Assembly (NCBI RefSeq): GCF_007970465.1
Contig: NZ_CP042429.1
Location: 2,356,001-2,420,000 of the forward strand
Reading direction: 5' to 3'
Source of the DNA: Corynebacterium nuruki S6-4
GTDB lineage: Bacteria > Actinomycetota > Actinomycetes > Mycobacteriales > Mycobacteriaceae
Length of the DNA: 64,000 bases
A program made the translations under genes and the position numbers. Below, one piece after another: positions 12,868-21,573 of this stretch; the stretch's first letter is position 1, and every line of letters begins with the position of its first letter. The notes below the pieces were generated by a model. That model did no database searches. It was not told where the DNA came from and was given only the letters and a program-made list of their open reading frames with translations.

Positions 12868-13587
12868 ATGACGGACCATGAACTCTGTGTGACCCGAGTG
12901 CCGATCTTCCAGGGGCTCACCGATGAGGACCAGAGACACGTCGCCGGGTTCATACGGCCGCTGCACGTGCGTCGGGGCGACGTGGTGCAGTCGCCGGGGC
13001 AGCCGTCGCCCCGGCTGCTGGTGGTGCACAGTGGCGCGCTGAAGGTCAGCAGGATCGGCCCCAACGGTCAGGAGCAGATCCTGCGCACCGTGACGGACGG
13101 GGACGTGGTCGGGGAGCAGGCCGTGCTGACCGGGCAGGGGCCGGAGGACCTCGTGGTCGCACTCGAGGACAGCCGGATGTGCACCCTGAGGTACGCGGAC
13201 CTCACGGATCTGCTGCGCCGCTTCCCGGATGTGGGGATGCGGATGCTGCGGACCGTCTCGGACCGGTTGGCCTCCACGGAGCGGCTGCTGGCGGCGGTGA
13301 CCTCCAGCGACGTCGGCGCCCGGGTGGCCGCCTACCTGCTGGACCAGCCCGGTCGGATCCGTGACGGGGAGGTCACGGTGCACCTGCCCATGGCGAAGCA
13401 CGATGTGGCGGCCTACCTGGGGACCACACCGGAGACGTTGAGCCGGCGCCTGGCGGCGCTGGTCTCCGCGGGCATCATCGAACTGCGGGGGCGGCGGGAC
13501 GTGGTCGTGCGTGACCCGGACGCCCTGGAGCGTGCGGCGGTGGAGGACCCTGCACTGCCCCGCACCACAGAAGGTGAACAGAAGTAA
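12868..13587 (+). CDS. Crp/Fnr-family transcription regulator
   Basis: A 239-residue regulator with an N-terminal cyclic-nucleotide-binding-like beta barrel (about residues 10-125: VPIFQGLTDEDQRHVAGF, GDVVGEQAVLTG) and a C-terminal winged helix (KHDVAAYLGTTPETLSRRLAAL). Start chosen at ATG 12868 after the TATTCT-like hexamer; a longer in-frame start at 12817 would lie on the palindrome. The four-cysteine cluster of oxygen-sensing FNR is absent: only Cys6 (MTDHELC) and one more are seen. It is divergent from the HMA protein and metal ATPase, which it probably regulates. Confidence 0.9.
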   Translation: MTDHELCVTRVPIFQGLTDEDQRHVAGFIRPLHVRRGDVVQSPGQPSPRLLVVHSGALKVSRIGPNGQEQILRTVTDGDVVGEQAVLTGQGPEDLVVALEDSRMCTLRYADLTDLLRRFPDVGMRMLRTVSDRLASTERLLAAVTSSDVGARVAAYLLDQPGRIRDGEVTVHLPMAKHDVAAYLGTTPETLSRRLAALVSAGIIELRGRRDVVVRDPDALERAAVEDPALPRTTEGEQK

Positions 13588-13636
13588 TTAAGTGAAGGGG
13601 TAACGAAACTGCTGCAGTCATGATTCAGTGGACGGC

Positions 13637-14593
13637 ATGACGTTCCCCATGACACAGCTCACAGCCCCCGGAACACGTCCGGTCACCCTCCTGAAGCGCG
13701 CCGCCGCGCTCACCGCGGCCGCCGGTCTCGCCGCCGGCCTCGCGGCCTGCAGCAGTGACGACGACGGGGGAGCCGGCTCATCCGGCGGCGCGGACTTCTC
13801 CGGCTTCACCGCCACCGCCGAGGCCGCCGGCTACAGCTGCACCGAACTCAAGGACGCCGAGGACCCGACCACCGGCCTGAAGAACGGGCTGAGCTGTATG
13901 CCGCCCGCCGACAGGATCGGGACCGATCCGGTGTTCACCCTGTTCGGAACCTCGGACGTGGCGTCCGGAAAAGAGGCTGCCCAAAAGGCGGTCGAGAAGG
14001 CGGGTGGGGCGGGAGGAACCGCCGAAGGCCTCGATGACGCGGTGCAGCGCAACATGTTCGCCGCGGTCGACGGTGACGGCCTCGTCGGCGTCTGCATCGA
14101 CCAGGACGACAGCTGCGCCCGGGTGCTGCCGGGCATGAAACTCACCGTCACCAAGCTCGACGGTGCGATGGGGGTCGAGGAGAACAGCCGGAAGAAGCAG
14201 GAGGAGGCGCAGCGCGAGGCGGACGAGAAGCAGCGTGCCTCCGAAGAGGCCGAGGCGAAGGCCACCGAGGAGGCGCAGAAGTACACCGGGTGGAAGAACG
14301 CCGACGAAGCGGTCAGGCAGATGGAGGTCTGGGACATCTACTGCGGCGAGCCGGAGGAGGACCAGGGCTTCACCGGGACCGGCTGCGGCACCGGCGACAA
14401 TATCCTCGTCTTCGGTGACCACGACAAGCTGGTCGACAAGCTGAAGGAGATGTCGGGTATCGAGGACAAGGACGCCGCGCAGCTCACCCACGTCTCCGAC
14501 GGTGACTGGACGATGCTGTGCTACCCGGACACCCCCCAGGACTGTGAGACGGTCGCCGACCGTACCGGGAAGAAGGTCGAGCCCGGCCTGTGA
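13637..14593 (+). CDS. Secreted lipoprotein with central coiled coil, function unknown
   Basis: A ~318-residue protein with a signal peptide ending in the lipobox GLAAC (Cys near residue 39), then a Ser/Asp/Gly linker. Paired cysteines (YSCTELKD, LSCMPP, VCIDQDDSCARV) suggest a disulfide-bonded extracytoplasmic domain. A highly charged Glu/Lys/Arg/Ala stretch (about residues 180-220, NSRKKQEEAQREADEKQ) predicts a coiled coil, followed by a second Cys-containing domain. The start is uncertain: GTG 13628, ATG 13637 and ATG 13649 are in frame. I do not recognise the family. Confidence 0.85.
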   Translation: MTFPMTQLTAPGTRPVTLLKRAAALTAAAGLAAGLAACSSDDDGGAGSSGGADFSGFTATAEAAGYSCTELKDAEDPTTGLKNGLSCMPPADRIGTDPVFTLFGTSDVASGKEAAQKAVEKAGGAGGTAEGLDDAVQRNMFAAVDGDGLVGVCIDQDDSCARVLPGMKLTVTKLDGAMGVEENSRKKQEEAQREADEKQRASEEAEAKATEEAQKYTGWKNADEAVRQMEVWDIYCGEPEEDQGFTGTGCGTGDNILVFGDHDKLVDKLKEMSGIEDKDAAQLTHVSDGDWTMLCYPDTPQDCETVADRTGKKVEPGL

Positions 14594-14664
14594 CGGCCGG
14601 AGACGGCCTGCGACGGGCTGCGACGGCCGGAGACGGGCTGCGACGGGCTGCGACGGGCTCTGAC
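14591..14664. repeat. GC-rich 30-bp tandem repeat with 10-bp sub-units
   Basis: Two 30-nt units (14591-14620, 14621-14650) starting YGACGGCCGGAGACGG are followed by a partial third. Within them CGACGGGCTG recurs as a ~10-bp sub-repeat. It begins at the stop codon of the lipoprotein gene and lies ahead of glfT2. Probably slippage-derived; no coding role. Confidence 0.6.
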
Positions 14665-14770
14665 AGGTGATTCTCAGCACCCGGCTGCGCGCCGGACTAC
14701 GCCTGCAGGCCGTCCATGAGGAATAATCGTCGGCGAACAACTGTCTACCGGAAGCCGGCGTAGAACTTTT

Positions 14771-16855
14771 ATGAGCGCAACCAGTGAGATGAGCGAGACC
14801 TTCGACCCGCGGCGACTCGCCCGGGTGATCCTGCCGAAGCGGGGTGAGCCGCGGGACGTCCGTTCCCTCTACATCGTGGAGAACGAGGCGGCACCGGGCC
14901 GGGTCACCGCGCTGAGCCGGACGGAGGCCCGCATTCCCGCCGGTACCGAGGTCAGCTTCGAGACCTACTTCAACGGATTCCCGGCGTCCTACTGGCGCCG
15001 GTGGAGCCAGCTGAGCGAGGTCCAGCTGCGGATCGAACTGACCGGTGACGTGCGCGTCGACATCTACCGGTCGAAGATCGACGGCTCCCGCATCGCCGTC
15101 GACGGCGGCAGCGTCGCCGAGGAGGACAAGGACGCCGACGGCCGCGGCACCATCGAGTTCACCGTCTCCCTCGCCCCGTTCGAGGACGGCGGCTGGATCT
15201 GGTTCGACCTCACCTGCGAGACCGAGACCACGGTCCACGCCGCCGGCTGGTACGCCACCGTCGACGCGGGCCCCCAGCAGCTCGTCTCCGACACGGTCGT
15301 CGTCGACCAGGCGACCGGGGAGAAGACCACGCTGCATGCCGGCGACTCCCTGCCGGCCCGCGAGCCGCGCGTGACCATCGGCATCCCCACCTTCAACCGC
15401 CCGGCGGACGCCGTCGCCGCACTCGAGGCCCTCTCCTCCGACCCGGTCGTGGACTCGGTCGTCGACGCGCTCATCATGCCCGACCAGGGCACGCAGCACC
15501 CGAACGACGAGCCGGGCTTCGCCGCGGTCGAGGAGTTCTACGGTGACCGGCTGCGCATGCCGGTGCAGGGCAACCTCGGCGGCTCCGGCGGCTACTCGCG
15601 CATCATGTACGAGGCCCGCCACCCGGAGCGCGGCACCGACAGCCCGTTCATCCTCTACATGGACGACGACATCGCCATCGAGCCGGACAGTGTGCTGCGC
15701 GCCCTGGCCGCCGCCCGGTACGCGGAGTCCCCGATGCTCGTCGGCGGGCAGATGCTGAACCTGCAGGAGCGCTCCCACCTGCACACCATGGGTGAGATCA
15801 TCGACCGCGGCAGCTTCATGTGGACCGCCGCGCCGCACACCCACTACGACCACGACTTCTACAACCACCCGCTGCGCGACCGCGGTGAGTACGGCAAGAC
15901 CGCCTCGGGCGAGTACGTGGACTCCAAGGACCTGCACCGCCGCATCGACGCCGACTACAACGGCTGGTGGATGTGCATGATCCCGCGCGTCGTCGCCGAC
16001 ACGGTCGGCCAGCCGCTCCCGCTGTTCATCAAGTGGGACGACGGCGAGTTCGGGCTGCGGTCCCGTGACCACGGTTTCCCGACCGCCTCCTGGCCGGGCA
16101 TCGCGATCTGGCACATGGCCTGGTCCGACAAGGACGACGCGATCGACTGGCAGGCCTACTTCCACCTGCGCAACCGGCTCATCGTCGCCGCACTGCAGCA
16201 CGAGGGCAGCCCCAGCGGGCTCATCGCCTCGATGGCCAAGGCCACCGCGAAGCACCTCATGTGCCTCGAGTACTCCACCGTCGCGGTGCAGAACGAGGCC
16301 ATGAAGGACTTCCTCGCCGGCCCGGAGCAGCTCTTCGACATCCTGGGTACCGCACTGCCGCGCATCAACGCGCTGCGCAAGACCTTCCCGGACGCCGTCG
16401 TCGTCCCCTCGGCCTCCGAGCTGCCGCCGGCGGACGGTGGTCCGGCGAACCTGACGAAGATCCCGCTGTCCCTGGTGGCCAAGGTGGGCACCCTGGCGAA
16501 GGTCGTGGCGAACAACCTGCGTACCGCCGACCCGCACCACCACGAGGTGCCGCAGGTCAACCTTCCGCCGATCGAGGCCCGCTGGTTCTCCCTCGGCCGG
16601 GTCGACGGTGCCACCGTCACCACGGCCGACGGTCGGGGTGTGGTCTACCGCAAGCGCGACCGGGACAAGGCGAAGGAGCTGGCGACCGAGTCGGCCCGCC
16701 TCCAGAAGGAGGTCTACAACCGCTTCGACGAGATGCGTCAGCGTTACCGCGTCGCCCACCCGGAGCTGACCAGCTTCGACGCCTGGGGCAGGATCTTCGA
16801 GCCTGCACCGGAGGCGTCCAGCGGGTCCAGCGGGTCCGGTGAGTCCGGTGAGTAG
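14771..16855 (+). CDS. glfT2: Galactofuranosyltransferase GlfT2
   Basis: A 694-residue polymerase that extends the cell-wall galactan with alternating beta-1,5 and beta-1,6 galactofuranose from UDP-Galf. An N-terminal beta-sandwich (~residues 1-190) is followed by a GT-A domain starting TIGIPTFNRPADAV, the metal-binding YMDDDIAIEPD (Asp298-300), the acceptor segment YNGWWMCMIP, and WDDGEFGLRSR with the later HMAWSDKDD. A helical C-terminal part follows. The order agrees with mycobacterial GlfT2, and the protein is ~55 residues longer, partly from a Ser/Gly tail. TAGAAC at 14761-14766 puts the transcript start at the ATG (leaderless). The downstream phosphatase gene overlaps its end. Confidence 0.96.
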   Translation: MSATSEMSETFDPRRLARVILPKRGEPRDVRSLYIVENEAAPGRVTALSRTEARIPAGTEVSFETYFNGFPASYWRRWSQLSEVQLRIELTGDVRVDIYRSKIDGSRIAVDGGSVAEEDKDADGRGTIEFTVSLAPFEDGGWIWFDLTCETETTVHAAGWYATVDAGPQQLVSDTVVVDQATGEKTTLHAGDSLPAREPRVTIGIPTFNRPADAVAALEALSSDPVVDSVVDALIMPDQGTQHPNDEPGFAAVEEFYGDRLRMPVQGNLGGSGGYSRIMYEARHPERGTDSPFILYMDDDIAIEPDSVLRALAAARYAESPMLVGGQMLNLQERSHLHTMGEIIDRGSFMWTAAPHTHYDHDFYNHPLRDRGEYGKTASGEYVDSKDLHRRIDADYNGWWMCMIPRVVADTVGQPLPLFIKWDDGEFGLRSRDHGFPTASWPGIAIWHMAWSDKDDAIDWQAYFHLRNRLIVAALQHEGSPSGLIASMAKATAKHLMCLEYSTVAVQNEAMKDFLAGPEQLFDILGTALPRINALRKTFPDAVVVPSASELPPADGGPANLTKIPLSLVAKVGTLAKVVANNLRTADPHHHEVPQVNLPPIEARWFSLGRVDGATVTTADGRGVVYRKRDRDKAKELATESARLQKEVYNRFDEMRQRYRVAHPELTSFDAWGRIFEPAPEASSGSSGSGESGE

Positions 16856-17387
16856 AGCCGAGGCGGACGTCCTCGTCGCCCTGCAGAGTGCCGTGGCCGA
16901 CATCCCCGGCGTCCTGCCCACCGCCCGCAGCCTCAGCCACTTCGGCGAACACTCGCTGGGTTGGCTCGGCCTCGCGGCGGCAGGTACGGTGCTGCACCGG
17001 AACGACCGCAGTGCCCGCACCGGACGGGACGCCTGGCTCGCCCTCGGGGCGTCCGCGTTCACCGCCCACGCGGCCTCCGTGGTCATCAAGCGGGTGGTGC
17101 GCCGGAAGCGGCCGCACGATCCGCGGATCCGGGTGGGCGTCGGGACGCCGAGCAGCCTCAGCTTCCCGTCCTCGCACGTCACCTCGACGACGGCGGCGCT
17201 GATCGCGCTGTCGCGGATCACCGGCTCACCGGTCCCGCTCGCGGGCATTCCGGTGATGATGGCCTCCCGGCTCGTGCTCGGCGTCCACTATCCGACGGAC
17301 GTGTGCGCAGGGGTGGCGATCGGCGCCGCGGTGGAGCAGGCTGTCCACCGGTACGCAACAGACGACAGGAAGGCACGGACGCGATGA
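16839..17387 (+). CDS. PAP2-family phosphatase, probable decaprenylphosphoryl-5-phosphoribose phosphatase
   Basis: A 182-residue membrane phosphatase. The three PAP2 motifs are seen: KRVVRRKRPHDPR, LSFPSSHVTS and SRLVLGVHYPTD. Position between glfT2 and ubiA matches Rv3807c of M. tuberculosis, proposed to remove the 5-phosphate from decaprenylphosphoryl-phosphoribose on the way to the arabinose donor DPA. The start is GTG 16839, inside glfT2; GTG 16848 is the alternative. Its stop overlaps the ubiA ATG by 4 nt. Confidence 0.88.
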   Translation: MSPVSRAEADVLVALQSAVADIPGVLPTARSLSHFGEHSLGWLGLAAAGTVLHRNDRSARTGRDAWLALGASAFTAHAASVVIKRVVRRKRPHDPRIRVGVGTPSSLSFPSSHVTSTTAALIALSRITGSPVPLAGIPVMMASRLVLGVHYPTDVCAGVAIGAAVEQAVHRYATDDRKARTR

Positions 17388-18430
17388 GCGAAGAGAACCG
17401 GGACCGGGACAGGGAGAGCCTGTACCTGGGGTCGGAGCCGCACACCTCTGGTCTGGACGACCCGGACGACGTCGCGGCATGGGACGAGCGCAACACCGCC
17501 ACCTCCACCGACGGTGAGGGGAAGACGCTCGCGCCGCCGAAGAACCTGCTCGACGCGATGACCAAGGCGCTGCGTCCCAAGCAGTGGGTGAAGAACGTCC
17601 TCGTCGTCGCCGCCCCGGCGGCCGCCGGCGGTGACCAGCTGTTCCACGGCGGGACGATCCTCGACATCGTCATCGCCTTCGTCGTGTTCTGCCTCGGAGC
17701 CTCCTCGATCTACCTCATCAACGACGCCCGTGACGTCGAGGCGGACCGGGCGCACCCCACCAAGCGGTTCCGGCCGATCGCGGCCGGCATGCTGCCGGTG
17801 GGGCTCGCCTACGCGATGGCGGTGGTGCTCATCATCGCCGCGGTGGGGCTGAGTTTCCTGTCGACCTCCGGCTACGGGCTGGCCATCGTCATCGCGGTGT
17901 ACATCGCCCTGCAGCTGGGCTACTGCTTCGGCTGGAAGCACCAGCCGGTGATCGACATCGCGCTGGTCTCGTCCGGGTTCATGCTGCGCACCATGGCCGG
18001 CGGCGTGGCGGCGGACATCGACCTGTCCCAGTGGTTCCTGCTGGTCGCGGCCTTCGGCTCGCTGTTCATGGCGGCCGGCAAGCGCTACGCGGAACTGAAG
18101 CTGTCGATGCGGTCGGGTGCGAAGATCCGCAAGTCGCTGGAGAGCTACACGCCGACCTACCTGCGCTTCGTGTGGACGATGGCGGCGACCGCCGTGGTCC
18201 TGTCCTATGCGCTGTGGGGCTTCGAGATGGGGGAGAAGAACCCGGACGCCTCGGTCTGGTACGAGGTCTCGATGGTGCCCTTCACCGTCGCCATCCTGCG
18301 GTACGCCGCCGACGTGGACCGCGGTGAGGGCGGTGCGCCGGACGAGATCGCGCTGAAGGACCGGGTGCTGCAGCTCCTGGCGCTGGCGTGGGTGATCGTC
18401 ATCGCGGTGGCGGTCTACGCCTTCGCCTGA
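17384..18430 (+). CDS. ubiA: Decaprenyl-phosphate phosphoribosyltransferase (UbiA family)
   Basis: A 348-residue polytopic enzyme that joins phosphoribosyl diphosphate to decaprenyl phosphate, the first committed step to the arabinan donor. The hallmark Asp-rich motif NDARDVEAD lies at residues 113-121, followed by HPTKRFRPIAAG; a second conserved region is GKRYAELK. The hydrophilic N-terminal ~65 residues are charged. The C-terminus has several predicted membrane helices. Gene order glfT2-PAP2-ubiA with 4-nt overlaps matches Rv3808c-Rv3806c. Confidence 0.95.
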   Translation: MSEENRDRDRESLYLGSEPHTSGLDDPDDVAAWDERNTATSTDGEGKTLAPPKNLLDAMTKALRPKQWVKNVLVVAAPAAAGGDQLFHGGTILDIVIAFVVFCLGASSIYLINDARDVEADRAHPTKRFRPIAAGMLPVGLAYAMAVVLIIAAVGLSFLSTSGYGLAIVIAVYIALQLGYCFGWKHQPVIDIALVSSGFMLRTMAGGVAADIDLSQWFLLVAAFGSLFMAAGKRYAELKLSMRSGAKIRKSLESYTPTYLRFVWTMAATAVVLSYALWGFEMGEKNPDASVWYEVSMVPFTVAILRYAADVDRGEGGAPDEIALKDRVLQLLALAWVIVIAVAVYAFA

Positions 18431-18598
18431 GTGCCTGTTCCTCTGAGCGCCTGAGCAGTTGAGCTCCGGCCGCGGGGATCTGCATCCGGTGTAACGCCGG
18501 AAGTAGTTTCCCCGTTGGGTTAGGGGACAACATCACTTTTTGGTAACGTTCCAGAGGTTGATGGACCCGGCGGCGGGAGAGGCCGTCGGGACGAGAGA

Positions 18599-18624
18599 CA
18601 GGGCACCTGCTCACCGGTGCCCTG
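18599..18624 (+). promoter_or_regulatory. 5'-leader hairpin upstream of the first mycolyltransferase
   Basis: CAGGGCACC and GGTGCCCTG form a perfect 9-bp stem with an 8-nt loop, 21 nt before the ATG at 18646. It has no U-tract. In the leader it could stabilise the mRNA or modulate translation. The 215-nt gap back to ubiA shows no gene. Confidence 0.45.
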
Positions 18625-18645
18625 ATCTGGACGATAGAGAGAGAT

Positions 18646-19695
18646 ATGACTACAGCTACTGGGAAGCACCGCTCCCGTACCGGAACGCTCGGTCGGAAGG
18701 TCGCCGCGTTCCTCACCGCTGCCGCAGCCGCGGTCGGCATCGCGACCGTCGCCACCTCGTCGGCCTCCGCCGACGACCGGGACGTTCTCGGGCCGAAATG
18801 CAGCTGGAGCGATTATGGCAACTTCGTTCAGAACTGCTGGTTCCACTCGGACGCCATGGGTCAGGACATCCAGGTCCAGATCAAGCGCTCCAACAGTGAT
18901 GCCGCCGTCTACATGCTCGACGGTCTGCGTGCCCGCCAGGACTGGAACGGCTGGACCTGGCAGGGGGACATCGGCTCCGTCTTCACCAATGACGACGTCA
19001 ACGTCGTCATGCCGGTCGGCGGCCCGTCGCAGTTCTACACCGACTGGGTCGGTCAGTACCACGGCTCCCAGGGGCCGTTCAACCCCCGCTGGGAGACCTT
19101 CCTGACCAGTGAGCTGCCCGCGCAGCTGGCCGCCGGGTACGGCATCTCGCAGAACAACAACGCGGTCGTCGGCCTGTCCATGGGCGGTACCGCCGCCCTG
19201 AACCTCGCGGCGAACCACCGCGACCAGTTCAAGCAGGTCACCTCGCTGTCCGGTTACCTGAACACCACGGCGCCGGGCATGTACCTCGCCCTGCAGTACG
19301 CCATGGGTGAGGGCAACCCGGGCGCGAATATCTGGGACATGTGGGGCCTGCCGCTGGACCCGGCCCGGTTCCGCAATGACCCGCTGCTCAACGTCCCGAA
19401 GCTCAACGGTCTGCCCGTCTGGCTCTCCGCGGGTACCGGTATCGCCGGCCCGAACGACGACTTCTTCGCCGACCCGATGGGTGGCATGGCCGGCTTCGGT
19501 CTCGAGCTCATGGCCCGCACCGAGACCGCCCCCTTCGAGCTGGCCGCCCGCGCCGCCGGCGCGAACGTCCAGGTCAGCTACCCGATGCAGGGTATCCACA
19601 ACTGGACGCTGTGGAACCCCGAGCTGAAGAACGCCCGCCCGGCGATTCTCGACGCGCTCGGCGTGCAGTTCCGCGCTGAAGGCCCCGCCTGGTGA
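18646..19695 (+). CDS. Mycolyltransferase (antigen 85 / trehalose mycolyltransferase family), short form
   Basis: A 349-residue exported alpha/beta hydrolase that moves mycolates between trehalose monomycolate molecules or to arabinogalactan. It starts MTTATGKHRSRTGTLG and has a signal peptide ending near SSASADD. The substrate-binding segments VYMLDGLRARQDWNGW and VMPVGGPSQFYTDW are typical. The nucleophile is Ser178 in GLSMGGTAA; the catalytic His is His318 in GIHNW. There is no C-terminal LGFP region. It sits downstream of ubiA, as fbp genes do in mycobacteria, and is followed by a strong terminator. GAGAGAGAT provides a ribosome binding site. Confidence 0.95.
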   Translation: MTTATGKHRSRTGTLGRKVAAFLTAAAAAVGIATVATSSASADDRDVLGPKCSWSDYGNFVQNCWFHSDAMGQDIQVQIKRSNSDAAVYMLDGLRARQDWNGWTWQGDIGSVFTNDDVNVVMPVGGPSQFYTDWVGQYHGSQGPFNPRWETFLTSELPAQLAAGYGISQNNNAVVGLSMGGTAALNLAANHRDQFKQVTSLSGYLNTTAPGMYLALQYAMGEGNPGANIWDMWGLPLDPARFRNDPLLNVPKLNGLPVWLSAGTGIAGPNDDFFADPMGGMAGFGLELMARTETAPFELAARAAGANVQVSYPMQGIHNWTLWNPELKNARPAILDALGVQFRAEGPAW

Positions 19696-19741
19696 TCCAC
19701 CGACCGTGACCGGCCCGCACCGGTCACCGTCACCTCTCCCC

Positions 19742-19776
19742 ACGGCCCCGCCCCGGTTTCTTCCGGGCGGGGCCGT
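19742..19776 (+). terminator. Intrinsic terminator after the first mycolyltransferase
   Basis: ACGGCCCCGCCC(C)GG and CCGGGCGGGGCCGT form a 14-bp GC stem with one bulged C and a TTTCTT loop, 47 nt after the stop at 19695. Only a short T run follows, as is common at this GC content. Confidence 0.75.
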
Positions 19777-19824
19777 TGCCGTCCCTGTCCGCGCCCCGGC
19801 GGGCGCGCCTGATAGTTTCGTGCC

Positions 19825-20229
19825 ATGACGTGGTTGCTCATCTTCGCCGTGCTGGTCATCGCCCTGGTCGCCGGTGCGGTGCTGCCCCGCCGTGCCGCCT
19901 ACATCGCCGGTGTGGACAGCGCCGCCGGTTTCCCGTGGTTCTGGCTCATCTTCCCCGCCACCGCCGTGGTCGTGGCCCTCGCCATCGGCGCCTGGCTGCC
20001 GGGGGACGGGGTCACGGCCGGCGGCGGGAACTTCGGCTGGACGATGTACATGCCGTTGGGGGACGCGGACGAGCCGTCGGACTGGGACAGGTTCCGGGGT
20101 GACTACCTCTCCGACGACCAGGCCTGGCGACTGCTGCTGCCCGGGGAGTGGGCCCGTGTCATCTATCCGCTCGCCGCGCTCCTCGGCCTGGGACTGACGG
20201 CGTGGGCCTGGCGCAGGAGGCGGATATGA
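19825..20229 (+). CDS. Small membrane protein of unknown function (paralogue 1)
   Basis: A 134-residue protein beginning MTWLLIFAVLVIALVAG with three likely membrane helices: residues 2-20, ~38-58 after FPWFWLIFP, and ~112-128, ending WAWRRRRI. The loop between helices 2 and 3 is acidic with Trp (DADEPSDWDRFRGDYLS). The next gene starts inside its stop (ATGA) and encodes a protein with the same layout, so the pair arose by tandem duplication. No known family recognised. Confidence 0.8.
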   Translation: MTWLLIFAVLVIALVAGAVLPRRAAYIAGVDSAAGFPWFWLIFPATAVVVALAIGAWLPGDGVTAGGGNFGWTMYMPLGDADEPSDWDRFRGDYLSDDQAWRLLLPGEWARVIYPLAALLGLGLTAWAWRRRRI

Positions 20230-20621
20230 CGCTGGTCTTCCTCATCGCCGTCGTCGTGACGGCCGTGGCCGGGGTGGTCCTGCTGCGCACCGCGCGGCGT
20301 CCGGCGTCCCGCACCGCCGACCGGACGCCCCGCTTCCCCTGGTTCTGGGTGTCGTTCCCCCTGACGGTCCTGGCACTGGTCAGTGCCGTCGGTGCCCTGC
20401 TCGCCCGGTTCGCCGGCACCGAGGAGGTCCGGACGCCTCCGGTGCCGTGGGCGTTGACCTACCCGGATCCGCCCCGCAGCGGTCTCGACTTCCTGTCGGG
20501 TGAGCAGCTCCGGCAGCTCCAGGGGCCGTTGCCGCCGGAGGTGTACGTGTGGTTCTGGCCGGTCGCCGCACTCGTCGGCCTGGGGTGGTCGGTGTGGGCC
20601 TGGCGGACCGGCCGTCGGTGA
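20226..20621 (+). CDS. Small membrane protein of unknown function (paralogue 2)
   Basis: A 131-residue protein beginning MTLVFLIAVVVTAVAG. It repeats the plan of its neighbour: an N-terminal helix, an Arg-rich loop, FPWFWVSFPLTVL starting helix 2, an extracytoplasmic loop (DPPRSGLDFLSGEQLRQLQ), and a final helix ending SVWAWRTGRR. It overlaps the previous gene by 4 nt. The shared FPWFW and WAWR signatures suggest a two-subunit membrane complex. Function unknown. Confidence 0.8.
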   Translation: MTLVFLIAVVVTAVAGVVLLRTARRPASRTADRTPRFPWFWVSFPLTVLALVSAVGALLARFAGTEEVRTPPVPWALTYPDPPRSGLDFLSGEQLRQLQGPLPPEVYVWFWPVAALVGLGWSVWAWRTGRR

Positions 20622-20681
20622 CCGACCCGCCGCCCCCCGGACAGGGCTGCTGTGCTGCTGTCCCACCGTAGACTCGGGGCC

Positions 20682-21419
20682 ATGGCACATACCTCACCCC
20701 ACCCGGCGGACGCCGCCCACGGGTCCCACGGCCCGCACCGGAACACCGGGCGGCGGCGTCCTGTCGACCGGGGCCCCCGGCCCGCCCTGCGCGGGCGGCT
20801 CCACGAGAATGCCGCCTGGTACTTCGCGGGCACCGGCACCGCACTGACCGTGGCCGCGGCGGTGCTCCACGGTGTGAGCGCGCTGACCTGGGTGACGGCG
20901 CTGTACACGCTGTGCCTCATCGGCCTGTTCACCGTCTCGGCGCTGTACCACCGTGCCCCGTGGCGCAGTGAGGCGACGGTGCAGGCGTGGCGCCGGGCTG
21001 ACCACTCGATGATCGCAGTGTTCATCGCCGGTACCTACGGGCCGGTGACGGTCTACTCCTTCGACAGCTGGTCGGGCGGACTGTGGATTCTGCCGGTGTG
21101 CTGGGCCGCGGCCGTGGCGGCAGTGGCGTTGAACGTCTTCTGGATCGGCCATCCGCGGTGGGTGGACGTCATCGTGTACCTGGTGCTGGGCTGGGTGGCG
21201 GTGCTGAAGCTCGGTGGGTTCGTGACGGCTCTCCCGGTGGTGCCGGGGGTGCTGATCGTCGTCGGCGGGCTGATCTATTCGGCGGGGGCGGTGGTGTACG
21301 GACGGAAGCGTCCGAATCCGTCGGAGCGGTGGTTCGGCTTCCACGAGGTGTTCCATGCGGCGACGATTGTGGCGGCTGCGCTGCACCATGTGGCCGTCTG
21401 GCTGTTGATTCTGGGGTAA
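20682..21419 (+). CDS. Hemolysin III / PAQR-like membrane protein
   Basis: A 245-residue seven-helix protein of the YqfA/hemolysin III branch of the PAQR family. Signatures are SALYHRAPWRSEATVQAWRR with DHSMIAVFIAGTYGPVT, and near the end PSERWFGFHEVFHAATIVAAALHHVAVW; the histidines of the last block form the predicted metal site. A His/Arg-rich N-terminal extension of ~40 residues precedes the first helix. TAGACT upstream of ATG 20682 suggests a leaderless transcript. Its relation to the surrounding envelope genes is unknown. Confidence 0.9.
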   Translation: MAHTSPHPADAAHGSHGPHRNTGRRRPVDRGPRPALRGRLHENAAWYFAGTGTALTVAAAVLHGVSALTWVTALYTLCLIGLFTVSALYHRAPWRSEATVQAWRRADHSMIAVFIAGTYGPVTVYSFDSWSGGLWILPVCWAAAVAAVALNVFWIGHPRWVDVIVYLVLGWVAVLKLGGFVTALPVVPGVLIVVGGLIYSAGAVVYGRKRPNPSERWFGFHEVFHAATIVAAALHHVAVWLLILG

Positions 21420-21573
21420 CCTTCAACTAGAACTTGAGGTATTGGCGTGTCGGCGCCGGCGGACTGCGGTGCATTGACATAATGACCGTTGTCTCACCAC
21501 ATACCCCGACACCTGACCAGACCACGACGGACCGTGGCGCCACCGCCGGATTGACGAGAAGAAAGAGCGACAC

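Noticed and set aside
13778..17248. A 1156-codon open frame on the minus strand, and a similar 1097-codon one at 32733-36026
   Set aside because: They are antisense to glfT2 and pks13, whose motifs are unmistakable. Long antisense frames are expected at this GC content.
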